Notes: generated by a model not told the origin, from the sequence alone. Positions 30,178-40,099 are shown, counted from the stretch's first letter. The stretch: 64,000 nucleotides of DNA from Thermoplasmata archaeon (GCA_021816725.1 JAKAXD010000001.1:124001-188000); one strand, 5' to 3'. Program-made: numbers and translations.

Positions 30178-32144
30178 TCCTTTTCGTTAGGATCCCATGT
30201 TTGGCCATTAGGACATGGTAACTCAAGAAAACCTTTCTCAATGTACTTTTTAGCTTCTACTACTGGGAATTTTGATAAGTTGCCTTTTTGATAAGTGTAT
30301 TTTCTGAAACTGAAACTCTCCTTCACCTTGAAATATTGCCAATCATCTCCTTGTCTATTTTTTTGATTAGGTGTATTTTCTGGTGGTACATCCGGTACAT
30401 CTGGTACACTTTTCTTAGCCTTTGTACCACTTGTACCACTTGTACCGCTGTTATATACGTCTATGTCATTTTGTTTTTGATATATCTTCTCCAGCTGATA
30501 GGTTGCAGACACAACATACTTTTTAAATTCCCTGTCAAGTCTCTTAGGGTCGTGGATAAGGACCAGTCCCCTATACTTTTTCCCTTCAACTCTTTCTTGG
30601 TCCTTAACAGTTTGCCCCAACCCTCTCCAATATCGAGCTATTTCACTACTGGAATACGCATTTCCAAGGGCTTCCGATATAATCTTAAGAGTAAGTGGGT
30701 AGATAATTTCTTCTTTATCAACCTGCTTTTCAAGGTCAATGCGAAAATCTGTTCCATCCAGTATTAGTTCTTTGGCTTCAATTATTGCGCCGTAAATAAC
30801 GCTAAGGATCAATCCTGTAGGCGATGATGATCTTTCTTCAACCAGTCTCTTATCAATTTCCTTGGCAATCTCTAATATATCATCCAGAAGGCTTGGTTCT
30901 TCCTCACTCAATGCGGATAGAATCAGAAATGCTTCCTTCACCCTGAAAGACTGAATGTCCTTCATTGTGATTTTGGAAGGTATCTTGATTGTCCCTCCAT
31001 ATATCTTTGCTAGATGCCTCAATCTCCAGAGAAGAAGCTTCCTTTGAATCTGCCTCCCTCTTTCAATCCATTCTGGTGGTGGTATGAGGTCAATGTCCTT
31101 CGTGGTCTGCTCAGCTCGCATGGCAATAGTCCTAGAATTTACTCCGTCATCGTTGTATGCCTTTCTTGTTGCAACGATAGTATTCCCGAAATCTACCCAA
31201 AGCTCAACTTTGTCCTTTTCCGAAGAATATCTGGGAATCACTGTTCCCGTAGCCCTCGCATTGAGGTATTCAATGAACTCGCTTGAATCGCTGTCATTTG
31301 CTAAATCAGCTTCGTCAAGTATGAGCGTTCCTTGCCATGGTTCTATTGCCCTGAATATAGTGGGAACTTTCGTTGTTTTAAGAAAGAACATCCCCCTATA
31401 GACGAGCATTCTCATCACAGTCAAATTTCGTCTCTTACCAGATTCGCTAGTGCCGGTGATACGCAATATAGATGCGTACTTCTCAATGTTCCCTTCAAAA
31501 ATTTCTCTGTTTATATGAGTGGCAAGCGCAATACGTATCCATACTTTCATGATTGGTCCTTCGTTAACGTGGTCGTAAAGCTCTGAGAAACTTTCCATTT
31601 CTCTTATGAGGTCGGAAGTGCTGCCGTACTCTTCTACACCATCAGGTAACGTCAGTGTCTCAATGAGCTTACTATCAACTGCTCTGGGCTTTATTTTAAG
31701 CCCATTCTCATTGAGTTCCGCTTTAATTTCCCAAGCTTCCGGTTCGGGCGTGTATATCAAAAAGGCGGCTCCCTTATCAGAAATATAAATTTCCTCAGCA
31801 ATCCTTCCATCTTCGAATCTATGTGTTGTTTTGAAAATTTCGCTTTCTGAGCCTTTCTTATTTTTATCTATAATGTCTTTCGTCAGTTTTGTATTCCGGA
31901 TTTTGTCGTTATCCGATGGAGCAAAGAACTTGCCATGTTTTGTTAAAATTGACTTTGCTTTTCTAAGGTCTGCAGCTGTTTTAAATTCTTTTGTATTGAT
32001 ATAAGTTAACGTTTCTCGTTCCTCAGTTGGTAAGCCATTCCACTCAAGAAGATGCCGGATTGCTCCGATTACAATATCCCGATCAGATTTGATTCCAGGA
32101 TCAGAGAGAAATCCTTTATCGGGCCCTCCTGTGTCGTTTGTCAT
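30147..32144 (-). CDS. Replication-type P-loop ATPase (helicase/primase-like)
   Basis: ILRITGTSESGKRRNLTVMRML (Walker A), GTLILDEADLANDSDSSEF (Walker B), sensor-like GNTIVATRKAYNDDGVNSRTIAMRAE. Confidence 0.65.
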   Translation of the reverse strand: MTNDTGGPDKGFLSDPGIKSDRDIVIGAIRHLLEWNGLPTEERETLTYINTKEFKTAADLRKAKSILTKHGKFFAPSDNDKIRNTKLTKDIIDKNKKGSESEIFKTTHRFEDGRIAEEIYISDKGAAFLIYTPEPEAWEIKAELNENGLKIKPRAVDSKLIETLTLPDGVEEYGSTSDLIREMESFSELYDHVNEGPIMKVWIRIALATHINREIFEGNIEKYASILRITGTSESGKRRNLTVMRMLVYRGMFFLKTTKVPTIFRAIEPWQGTLILDEADLANDSDSSEFIEYLNARATGTVIPRYSSEKDKVELWVDFGNTIVATRKAYNDDGVNSRTIAMRAEQTTKDIDLIPPPEWIERGRQIQRKLLLWRLRHLAKIYGGTIKIPSKITMKDIQSFRVKEAFLILSALSEEEPSLLDDILEIAKEIDKRLVEERSSSPTGLILSVIYGAIIEAKELILDGTDFRIDLEKQVDKEEIIYPLTLKIISEALGNAYSSSEIARYWRGLGQTVKDQERVEGKKYRGLVLIHDPKRLDREFKKYVVSATYQLEKIYQKQNDIDVYNSGTSGTSGTKAKKSVPDVPDVPPENTPNQKNRQGDDWQYFKVKESFSFRKYTYQKGNLSKFPVVEAKKYIEKGFLELPCPNGQTWDPNEKECIPTNQEGS

Positions 32145-32255
32145 TTAAAATTCCCCCTAAAAATTTTCCAATGCCTTGTCCAACAGAAAAATATTTTTAG
32201 TCTGAAACTGATTACTATTTGTATTATTTCCCACATTCCCTTCCTTTTTAGGCAT

Positions 32256-32459
32256 TTACCGCATTACCTCCTTATTTATTTTTAACAACCTCTCAAAAGT
32301 TCCAAGGTCCGTTACTAGTCTTTCCGGATCCGCAAAGTCGGGCTCCTGCATAATTAAACTCCGGACGGGCTCTGGAAACTCACCAGCATGGCCCTTAAGA
32401 GTCCTAGTAGATATTTCAGGCAACGATCTCCATCTCCTTTCGTACATTGATCGAGCCAT
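32256..32459 (-). CDS. Small hypothetical protein
   Basis: 67-aa ORF overlapping the AbrB-like gene. Confidence 0.4.
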   Translation of the reverse strand: MARSMYERRWRSLPEISTRTLKGHAGEFPEPVRSLIMQEPDFADPERLVTDLGTFERLLKINKEVMR

Positions 32460-32604
32460 CAGACTCGATCCTGATTTCCATATATTGCCCCGGAGTGAGC
32501 CTTGAAGCTTCAGCGTAGATGGCTGGGATGCTCACATACAGTGAATCGCGGATCCTGAGTATTTTCCTCCTCCATTTCAGGTCTAAGTTGTTGCTCGTCT
32601 TCAA
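32416..32604 (-). CDS. AbrB/SpoVT-like DNA-binding protein
   Basis: WRRKILRIRDSLYVSIPAIYAEASRLTPGQYMEIRIESDGSINVR swapped-hairpin pattern. Confidence 0.65.
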   Translation of the reverse strand: MKTSNNLDLKWRRKILRIRDSLYVSIPAIYAEASRLTPGQYMEIRIESDGSINVRKEMEIVA

Positions 32605-32709
32605 TCACCTAATTAGTTGAATACATAGGAATTATTAGTTAAATTGTTGTCAAAAAGAGTTAGCCAAATACATTGATAGTGATAAATAATACTGTAGAAG
32701 ACAGTAAAA

Positions 32710-33903
32710 TTGCCAATAAATAGGAAAAGTTTATGTTTATGTTTAGGTTCTCCTATTACGTCAAAAGGAGATAGCAAATCAGAGAAAACATCAGAAGAGA
32801 ATAAGCCAAAACGCCTTCCATTGGAGACGAGGGCAAAGGTCCTCCTTGAGATAATGAAAGGTCCAATCTCCAGGGTCAAACTAAAGGAAAGATTCACCGA
32901 TGTCAGCACGAAAACGGTCGATTTTCACGTTCAACGAGCCGACAACTCATTGCTTAAACTAAAAATAATCAAAGAAAAAAACAATGTCCTGACAATGAAC
33001 CTGAGAGACCCTAAAAGTTTGGTGGAGATTTGTAATATTTTACGAGCCGATGAAGAAAAGGGGCCAGTCATTTCAAAAGCAATAGATTCGGCTTTTGTCA
33101 AGTGTTTCATAAGTAGTTTTGGAGACCATGCAGGCTCTATAAGGGGAGAAAGAGGAGAGGATAGTGACGCCATCGGTTCATACATGGAGAGCAGAAGACT
33201 GACGGATGATGTTATAAACACAGTTTTGGGCCTTGCTGCCAAAACCTATCAAAAAATAGATTTAGGTTTCAAGGTACACTATATAATCAAGGTGATGGGA
33301 AACGTGAGAGAAGCCCAGGAGTGTTATCTTGTAAACAGTTCCAAAGGTTACGGATACCTTGATTCTTCCAGCGCAGAAGAAGGTTTAAAGAGAGTCTATA
33401 GAAAATCAGGAACACGGCGATGCCGATTATGGGACTTTACTAACTCGATTTTGAGTTCTGAATATGTCGAGCTTATGGCAAGCGCAGTCACAGATTTGTT
33501 TCCTGAACTTTTACAGAATTTTTACAATAAGATTATCCTAGAACCACTCTCGAAGGGGGAAACAAGTTTCAAGGTCATTGATGAGGAAATCGTGAAGGAT
33601 ACAGGCACTTGGTGGGCCCTAATTTATACGGGCATGTTGCTAACCATGGTTGGTGGTGATCATTATAGAGACAATGATTATGACCCGTTTGAATCCGGAA
33701 TGATATTGCGGGGAGTTGAAAAGGTGAAAGCGTCAAAGATGGAGGGGGGAAACATTCAGGAAAGAGTTCTTAAATTAAAAAGTCCGTTAATGGAAGAATA
33801 TGTTGAATGGAAGTTAGAAAGACTAGAAGCCAATTTAAATCAAATGAAAGCGGAGCTAGTTAATGTCTCCCAAGTACCTGAAAAGTCAAAAACTTTCATC
33901 TGA
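32710..33903 (+). CDS. Winged-HTH-type regulator-like protein
   Basis: RAKVLLEIMKGPISRVKLKERFTDVSTKTVDFHVQRADNSLLKLKII, 397-aa ORF. Confidence 0.5.
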   Translation: MPINRKSLCLCLGSPITSKGDSKSEKTSEENKPKRLPLETRAKVLLEIMKGPISRVKLKERFTDVSTKTVDFHVQRADNSLLKLKIIKEKNNVLTMNLRDPKSLVEICNILRADEEKGPVISKAIDSAFVKCFISSFGDHAGSIRGERGEDSDAIGSYMESRRLTDDVINTVLGLAAKTYQKIDLGFKVHYIIKVMGNVREAQECYLVNSSKGYGYLDSSSAEEGLKRVYRKSGTRRCRLWDFTNSILSSEYVELMASAVTDLFPELLQNFYNKIILEPLSKGETSFKVIDEEIVKDTGTWWALIYTGMLLTMVGGDHYRDNDYDPFESGMILRGVEKVKASKMEGGNIQERVLKLKSPLMEEYVEWKLERLEANLNQMKAELVNVSQVPEKSKTFI

Positions 33904-34048
33904 TTTAATTTCCTATATTTTATATTATTAACTTAGTGCCTTGAGTATATAAATCCAATCGGTTTATCAACAAGATACATATACAATTATAATGATTAGC
34001 AAACCCATATTATCTGACATCTTGCATTCTATATATCCCTAATACAGA

Positions 34049-34061
34049 ACGGGCCCGAGGG
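34049..34061. repeat. att core at the junction of the two tandem elements
   Basis: acgggcccgaggg. Confidence 0.85.
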
Positions 34062-34116
34062 TATTGCCTTATGATGATAAGCGAATACCTTATATTCTAG
34101 TGTTTTATTATTATTT

Positions 34117-35409
34117 ATGACTGTCAAGGAGAAATATAATTTCCTTCTAGATAACGAAGACGTTAGGAGATGGTCCGATAACGTGAAAGCAGGGTCTCCC
34201 ATTACCGGAGAAGTCTATCTGAGAACACTAGGGCTATACTGTGAATTGCAGAATACCAGTCCGGAGAAGATAGTGCGTGATGCAAAAGAAGGAAAGCTGA
34301 AAAATGATTTCCTGGACTTCGTTAGGAAGATGGAGAAAGAAGGGAAAGCAGGTTCTTACATAGTGCGATTCAAGAAGGTATTGTCCTCGTGGATAAGATT
34401 CAATGACATTCCGTTAGACTTCAAGTCCGTTAAGATCAAGGATGCTTTCAGGAATCCAACTATCGAGAATGAGAGAGTTCCTAGCAAAGAGGAGCTGTCC
34501 AAGATAATAAGAGCATCCACATTGAGAGGGAGGTCCTCAATTTCACTGATAGCCTTCTCAGGATTGAGAATAGAGACGATAGGGAATTTCAAAGGTAATG
34601 ATGGACTGGTGATTTCTGACTTGCCAGAAATGAGGGTATCTGACGGAAAGATCGAATTTGAGAAAGTTCCGACAATCGTTAAAGTCAGGTCCACACTGAG
34701 CAAGGCAAGGCATGAATACATCACGTTCTTGCCAAAAGAGGGCACAACATACCTCAAAGAGTATCTTGAATCCAGGATGGCTAACGGTGAGAAGTTAACG
34801 GACAGTTCCCCACTGATCACACTCGAAGGACCTGAGAATATAGTCCATGAAAGAATGAGAACTCAGCTAGTATCCAGGGAGATAAGAAAGGCGACCAGGA
34901 AATCGAATTTCCAATGGAGACCATACGTATTGAGGGCATACTTCTCAAGTGCCCTGGATGTATGCGAAAATAAGGGCCTGGTATCTCACAACTGGAGGGA
35001 ATACTGGACAGGACACAAGGGAGACATTTCTGCTAGGTATTCAACAAACAAGAAACTAACGCCTGACAAGATTGAGGAAATGAGGTCAACTTACCTGAAG
35101 TGCGTTCCGTATATAGAGACGGAGAAGAAGGAGATAAGCGAAGAAGAAAAGGAGAAATGGAAAGTAGAGTTCAAGAGGGAATACCTGAAGCTATTCTTTG
35201 ACGACAAGGAGATAGACGACAACAAGCTGCTTGAATTACCCACTGAGGAAATGCAAAAGAAGATCAAAGAGAAAATGGGTATGTCACTAAATAACGGCCA
35301 TTCCCAGAAGGTGATTCCATTGAAAGAGGTCAGGGAATACATCGAGAAAGGATGGGAATTTGTCCAGGGGATAAGCTCTAAGGAAGCAATCGTAAGGATC
35401 CCAAAGTGA
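34117..35409 (+). CDS. Tyrosine recombinase/integrase
   Basis: AFSGLRIETIGNF, RPYVLRAYFSSALD, WTGHKGDISARYSTNK; C-terminal NNGHSQKVIPLKEVREYIEKGWEFV shared with the 20423 integrase. Confidence 0.9.
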   Translation: MTVKEKYNFLLDNEDVRRWSDNVKAGSPITGEVYLRTLGLYCELQNTSPEKIVRDAKEGKLKNDFLDFVRKMEKEGKAGSYIVRFKKVLSSWIRFNDIPLDFKSVKIKDAFRNPTIENERVPSKEELSKIIRASTLRGRSSISLIAFSGLRIETIGNFKGNDGLVISDLPEMRVSDGKIEFEKVPTIVKVRSTLSKARHEYITFLPKEGTTYLKEYLESRMANGEKLTDSSPLITLEGPENIVHERMRTQLVSREIRKATRKSNFQWRPYVLRAYFSSALDVCENKGLVSHNWREYWTGHKGDISARYSTNKKLTPDKIEEMRSTYLKCVPYIETEKKEISEEEKEKWKVEFKREYLKLFFDDKEIDDNKLLELPTEEMQKKIKEKMGMSLNNGHSQKVIPLKEVREYIEKGWEFVQGISSKEAIVRIPK

Positions 35410-35502
35410 GGTTAAAAGGTGAATCGATCTAACTAGGCTGGTAGTATATAGCCATAACCTTAAAACTCGGAATCCATAGCAATCGAGGCCTGTTTCATCA
35501 GA

Positions 35503-35664
35503 TTATTTCTTGTCCAATGGGTGCCTTTTCATATATTCACGAATGGCTAATGATGTTTCACTTCCAATTGTCCTGGTGGATCCCGTCTTATTGACAACAT
35601 ACCTGACCCATTCAGGCCACAGATCCTTATCGAGATTCATTGACGTTTTGTGCTTTTCTTCCAT
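35503..35664 (-). CDS. Small convergent protein downstream of the integrase (absent from the ORF track)
   Basis: MEEKHKTSMNLDKDLWPEWVRYVVNKTGSTRTIGSETSLAIREYMKRHPLDKK*, 53 aa; frameshifted homologue in element 2. Confidence 0.6.
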   Translation of the reverse strand: MEEKHKTSMNLDKDLWPEWVRYVVNKTGSTRTIGSETSLAIREYMKRHPLDKK

Positions 35665-35760
35665 TCAGCTAGACATACCTGGAGTCTATTTAAGTATAGT
35701 GGTATGCTGATACTTACCGCAATGTTATTATATCTCGTAATATTGTAATATCGTGGTAAT

Positions 35761-35958
35761 ATGGACAGAGAAAGCATCGAGTTTTGGAATGGCGCATTGA
35801 AGTGTGCCATAAGGATGGAAAGGAATATTGGGGAGTGCAAGACGCTAGACCAGGCCAGAAAGGAGATCGCATATCTCAAGCAGAGAATAGAGAACGTCCA
35901 CACCAACAATTTCGATAAGGCCCTTGAATGGCTAGGGCCTGAGAAGGTGATGGAATGA
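35761..35958 (+). CDS. Small protein, paralogue of the next gene
   Basis: MDRESIEFWNGALKCAIRMERNI...IENVHTNNF. Confidence 0.55.
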   Translation: MDRESIEFWNGALKCAIRMERNIGECKTLDQARKEIAYLKQRIENVHTNNFDKALEWLGPEKVME

Positions 35959-36248
35959 ACGCTGAGGAACAGAGGTTTTGGGATGGGTTCCTGAAGGGAG
36001 TAATGGCAAGCGAGTTCGAGGCCTGGCATACGGAAGTTGAGGGGCCAGATCAATGGAAAATGAAAGAGAACATCATTAAGGCCCTGTCAATGTTGGAGAG
36101 GAGAGTCAAGCTCCTTCACACTGAAGACATCCTGGCATTTCTGAATACATACAGGCCAGACGAGGATGAGGGCTTGAGTTGGTCTGATCGCTCGGACCAT
36201 AAGGACCCCAAGATGAAGGTCAGTATTAGCGAGGAGCACGAATTATAA
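35955..36248 (+). CDS. Small protein, paralogue of the previous gene
   Basis: MNAEEQRFWDGFLKGVMASEFEA...VKLLHTEDI; 4-bp overlap with 35761-35958. Confidence 0.6.
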   Translation: MNAEEQRFWDGFLKGVMASEFEAWHTEVEGPDQWKMKENIIKALSMLERRVKLLHTEDILAFLNTYRPDEDEGLSWSDRSDHKDPKMKVSISEEHEL

Positions 36249-36644
36249 CACCATTCCGAATCTGACCTCTCTCTAACTTCTTTTTTCTATCTTTCTTTTG
36301 AGTCTCGCTTTGTTTGTGTCTGGTAATCCCTATTATTCCTTACTCTCCAGACATAACTTACTTTCAGGATATCTCTCCGGGTCCTTCTTTCCTGGAGGGC
36401 AGCTGCTCTCAGGTCCTGGAGGCCTGTGATTGGAGATAATTTTAGCAATAGGAACTAATCATCATGGGTTCTCGACTTCAACACTTCTAACTGCCACTTC
36501 TCAAGCCTGAAAGAAAAGAAGCGAAGAAAAATAAATCATTCTCTCCATGCGTGCGTACATACTAGTATATAGGGAAAGGAAAGGGTATGGATAACGGATA
36601 ACAAGGCTTGGAGATAGCGTATTGTGCGATATCTCGAATGTTAT

Positions 36645-37700
36645 TTAATCGTTATCCTTGTTATCGTCTCCATCCTGATATTCTCTTAGCGCTTTTTGAA
36701 TGGTATTTGGGGATATGCCTAACCTGTCCTGGATTTCCCTGTGCGTCATTCTCTCAGCGATCATCATCCTGATTTTGCCATAAAGCTCTTGTTGCGCATT
36801 TCTTTCTTCGATCTCCCTGAACTTCTTTTCAACTTTCTCATCAGTGATTATTGCCTCCGGTAGCGCTTCCTCCATCCTGTCCAGGGCTTTCAGTGGGGAA
36901 ACGCCTTCAAGTCTGCGATAGAGATACCGCATGTCAACGTTGGTCTCAAAGGGATAGGATCCATGAGAGGCATACGGAGGGATAAGCCCGTCTATGATGA
37001 GGTCCCAGGGCCTTGTGAACTCTGCGAGAAGGTATCTCTTGCCTTCATGGTATTCCAGGAATATGACTCTGGCCATGCCTCCATTCCTGAGATATGCCGG
37101 AATATGCTTTGCATAGTGGTAAACTAGGATAGGACCTTTCACGTAAAAATGCCTCTGGAATTGGGTGAATATCCTCCAGGATCTTGATTCCTCGCTCTGC
37201 CAGGAATATGAATCAATTTCTGCATCCATCTCGTCAAGTATTATTGCCGGATACCTGCCATTCCGTCTTGACCTTATGATTCCCCTGAGCATCTCTTCCA
37301 TGCTCCGGACAAGATAGACGTTGGGGAGAATTGCATCCGGCAATTGCTCAGGATAGTCAAACCAGAAAAACGGAACGTTGGTATAGAAATCCCAGTCCGG
37401 ATTGAGGACCACGGCCCTCAGTATGGACCATGCACAAGTGTATGTTTTTCCCTGGCCCTGGGCACCGTAGATGATCGTTGGCCTCATCGTGAAAAGGATT
37501 GAGTTCAGCCAGTATTTGGGATTTGTCTTGCCTGATTCAGATTCCAGATACGCTCTTCCCTGTTTTATTCCCTGCACGTAGTCTATGTGTGATTTCGCCC
37601 ACTCTGCGGCTTTCTGAAGGGATACGTTCAGGTCCTCCCTTATCAGCTGTGCGAGGAACCGAATCTGTTGATCCACTGCCGGATTACCATCTTCAGTCAT
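36645..37700 (-). CDS. P-loop ATPase (possible packaging/DNA-translocation type) with C-terminal HTH
   Basis: IYGAQGQGKTYTCAWSILRAV (Walker A), YPAIILDEMDAEIDSY (Walker B), ERMTHREIQDRLGISPNTIQKALREYQ. Confidence 0.65.
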   Translation of the reverse strand: MTEDGNPAVDQQIRFLAQLIREDLNVSLQKAAEWAKSHIDYVQGIKQGRAYLESESGKTNPKYWLNSILFTMRPTIIYGAQGQGKTYTCAWSILRAVVLNPDWDFYTNVPFFWFDYPEQLPDAILPNVYLVRSMEEMLRGIIRSRRNGRYPAIILDEMDAEIDSYSWQSEESRSWRIFTQFQRHFYVKGPILVYHYAKHIPAYLRNGGMARVIFLEYHEGKRYLLAEFTRPWDLIIDGLIPPYASHGSYPFETNVDMRYLYRRLEGVSPLKALDRMEEALPEAIITDEKVEKKFREIEERNAQQELYGKIRMMIAERMTHREIQDRLGISPNTIQKALREYQDGDDNKDND

Positions 37701-38161
37701 TTCAGCTCCTCCAGTCTCGCCTGGATCCTCTCATCCTGCCAGTTCTCCCCTCTTTCCCTCATCCTGGTCAGGCCCAAAGTATTGAGATAGGTCATGACGA
37801 GGAGATATCTGTCCGCATATTCACTAGTGAGTTTATCCCCTGCATTAGTGCCATGCCATCTCCTTTCTCCCCTCTCGAATTTCTCGCCATATTGATCGTT
37901 CAATGATTCCCACTTCTCTTTGAATTTTTTGACCTCCGGACCATTCGGATTGTTAGCATTGTGAGGGAATATGATTGAATTCAGTATTGCATTGAGGGAG
38001 GCTACGGCCCTTGGGTAAGTCTCGTACTCAAAGTGGAGCTGCTTCGATTGATAAAATGCTGTGTAGCTTTCTATTGCCGTTTCTATTACATCATGGGCCG
38101 TCTTGTAATATTCCGTCTCGCTCAGTCTAGGTTCTATTTCGTCACCGTCGTCATCGGTCAT
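37697..38161 (-). CDS. Hypothetical protein
   Basis: 154-aa ORF with 4-bp overlap to the ATPase gene. Confidence 0.6.
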   Translation of the reverse strand: MTDDDGDEIEPRLSETEYYKTAHDVIETAIESYTAFYQSKQLHFEYETYPRAVASLNAILNSIIFPHNANNPNGPEVKKFKEKWESLNDQYGEKFERGERRWHGTNAGDKLTSEYADRYLLVMTYLNTLGLTRMRERGENWQDERIQARLEELK

Positions 38162-38426
38162 ATCCTTTCTCCCTCAGCAATTTCAAAGCGAGAATGTCCG
38201 ACTCATAACACATGTGGTTATAAGCTGAAAGCAGCTCTGCCCTTTTGATTCCTTCCATGTCTGCACCGTTTTTTATCAGATACTCAAGTTCTGCGTCCGA
38301 TCCTTCCATGCTGATACGTGCTAGCTCTGTATCATCCTCAAGTTTCTTGAGGGGGAGCTTGTAGGCCTTCCAGATTTGCACTAAATCTTTCGCTAAGTGT
38401 TCAGCAGCTGTGCTAAGATTCCTCAT
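38151..38426 (-). CDS. Hypothetical protein
   Basis: 91-aa ORF in the same compact block. Confidence 0.5.
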   Translation of the reverse strand: MRNLSTAAEHLAKDLVQIWKAYKLPLKKLEDDTELARISMEGSDAELEYLIKNGADMEGIKRAELLSAYNHMCYESDILALKLLREKGYDR

Positions 38427-38602
38427 TTCTTATTCTCTGTTTTGTCGTTTCTCTGAGATTCCTCTCCGTCTTCAGGGATTTCCCTGGTGAGCACGCCTTT
38501 GTTTTTCACTTCCTGATTCCTGGTGTGCCCTCTCACGTGCTCTGTCGTTCCCGTCTCTCCACGCCTCTCATGAGGTTTTACGTACACTTTTTTCTTAGTC
38601 AT
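38423..38602 (-). CDS. 59-aa basic protein (absent from the ORF track)
   Basis: MTKKKVYVKPHERRGETGTTEHVRGHTRNQEVKNKGVLTREIPEDGEESQRNDKTENKK*; stop overlaps the next start. Confidence 0.55.
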   Translation of the reverse strand: MTKKKVYVKPHERRGETGTTEHVRGHTRNQEVKNKGVLTREIPEDGEESQRNDKTENKK

Positions 38603-38767
38603 TTTCTATCACTTCTTCCAGGAACTATAGCATCCTGGTCTCTGTCCTTAAAAATGGTGGACCTTGAATTAAAAATCGGCCTTTTTAGCATTTCCAGATA
38701 CCCTCCTTGATTGTTTACACCTTTCGAGGGTCTTCCATTGAAATTAGGCCATGTTTTCGATGGGCAT

Positions 38768-39265
38768 CTAGGATACATCTTGGGTCTCTCCTTTTGGGCT
38801 AGGTCCGTTCTTGATGCTTTCAGGCCATAGCGATTGATCTAACATCGACCAATCCAATTTGTAAACGGCAACCTTCCAACTCTGCCTGATAGTCTCTTTG
38901 ATGAACCCAACCTCTTCAAGAGTCTTCTTCCATCCCTTAAGCGTTCTTGGGTCATGACCTCTTACCGTTCTAATGGCTTCCTCTATATCCGCCTGCGTTA
39001 TTTCATTGTCGAATCCTTTATTCTTGATTGTCTGTATGATCTCCTTAATGCCTGGAGTTAACCCTATGCCATTTAAATAGTCCGACTTGTGTGTGTGCGC
39101 TTTGGAAGAATGAAGGTCCAAGTACCTGGAGATTGCTTCATTGACAACATAACCTTTAGGCAAATGATATTCTGAAATGAACTTATCTAGCCTATTTCCC
39201 GTGTCTTTCTCGATCTTGATATGCAACTCTTTTTGAAGCGTTGATATCTTCTGATTCTTCTTCAT
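38768..39265 (-). CDS. DNA-binding protein (RHH-like N-terminus plus winged-helix-like C-terminus)
   Basis: ELHIKIEKDTGNRLDKFISEYHLPKGYVVNEAISRYLDLH ... DIEEAIRTVRGHDPRTLKGWKKTLEEVGFI. Confidence 0.55.
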   Translation of the reverse strand: MKKNQKISTLQKELHIKIEKDTGNRLDKFISEYHLPKGYVVNEAISRYLDLHSSKAHTHKSDYLNGIGLTPGIKEIIQTIKNKGFDNEITQADIEEAIRTVRGHDPRTLKGWKKTLEEVGFIKETIRQSWKVAVYKLDWSMLDQSLWPESIKNGPSPKGETQDVS

Positions 39266-39290
39266 TGGGGTAATCCTCCTAGCCTAAACC

Positions 39291-39552
39291 AGACATATTT
39301 ATGTCTCAAACCATGCATATTCTTGTCTATTCTTGTCCATTTATGTCTCTGAATATGTATGTATATGGCAAAAAAACGACATATTCGTGTCCATAAATAT
39401 GTCGTTCTTACTCTATCCTTTAATTTCGCTAAAATTCGAGAACTCGAAAAATGGCCCATTTCTGAATTTTTGAATCCGGTCTGATCCTCAGAGGATATTT
39501 CTCCCCTCTGCACACACATACAAAACTTGCATATTCTTGTCTCTAAATATGC
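39291..39552. repeat. Iteron-like repeats around catattYtTGTCY/gacatatttatgtc
   Basis: 39291-39306 agacatatttatgtct; 39315-39328 gcatattcttgtct; 39327-39338 ctattcttgtcc; 39337-39348 ccatttatgtct; 39378-39391 gacatattcgtgtc; 39392-39404 cataaatatgtcg; 39529-39552 gcatattcttgtctctaaatatgc. Confidence 0.65.
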
Positions 39553-39801
39553 ACACTTGGAAATCCTTAAACTCTGTGAATTGTTGACATATTGCTGCTT
39601 GTTGCTCCAGGGATCTGTCGGGATCCCTTCTTTTTTAATATGCATCTCATTAATTCTCCTTCTTCGCATCAATAATTTTAAGGATAACGTCCATTTTGCT
39701 CACGAGGTCGGATTTTTCTATTTCGTCTGGCAGCGAGAGGATCAAGGTCCTTAAGGGCTCGTCTGCGTGTAATGCTTTTGCTTTTAGGTTTTTAATATCC
39801 G

Positions 39802-39990
39802 TCATTGCTCTTTCACTGGGACCCGAATAATCAGCTCGTTTCTGCTGAGAAATTCTACTTCCACAGCGTCATTTTTCTGGAGCCCGACTTCCTCGGCCCA
39901 ATACTTTGGCAGGGCCACGTATAAGCTCGTGTCCATTCCCCTTACGTACCTCTTTACTTTCAGATGGTATGTGTCTTCCAGTTTTATCAC
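39802..39990 (-). CDS. AbrB/SpoVT-like DNA-binding protein
   Basis: LKVKRYVRGMDTSLYVALPKYWAEEVGLQKNDAVEVEFLSRNELIIRVP. Confidence 0.7.
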   Translation of the reverse strand: MIKLEDTYHLKVKRYVRGMDTSLYVALPKYWAEEVGLQKNDAVEVEFLSRNELIIRVPVKEQ

Positions 39991-40099
39991 CTTCTAATTC
40001 CCGTATCACGTAAGAGACTATCATCACTTCTTTCTGGAATTGATGCACATTCTATAATATATACAAAATATTTAAGTAAAACTTAGGGATAACGTAAAT

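Larger units (their letters stand above)
20346..34061. mobile_element. Integrated element 2 (about 13.7 kb), tRNA-Lys-targeted
   Basis: Bounded by identical 13-bp att cores; integrase next to the left boundary; AAA+ ATPase, AbrB/HTH, Sm-like and R-M-like cargo genes inside. Confidence 0.75.

Noticed and set aside
30400-30450. Repeated tgtaccact units as a regulatory repeat
   Set aside because: They encode an SGTSGTSGT-type linker inside the ATPase ORF; simple in-frame codon repetition is sufficient.
36645-37700. Calling the element-1 ATPase a proven virus packaging ATPase
   Set aside because: Walker motifs and HTH are visible, but no capsid-like gene is recognised, so the viral assignment is not supported.
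39262-39672. 136-aa ORF as a real protein
   Set aside because: Most of its length is a translation of the AT-rich repeat array and has no recognisable domain.
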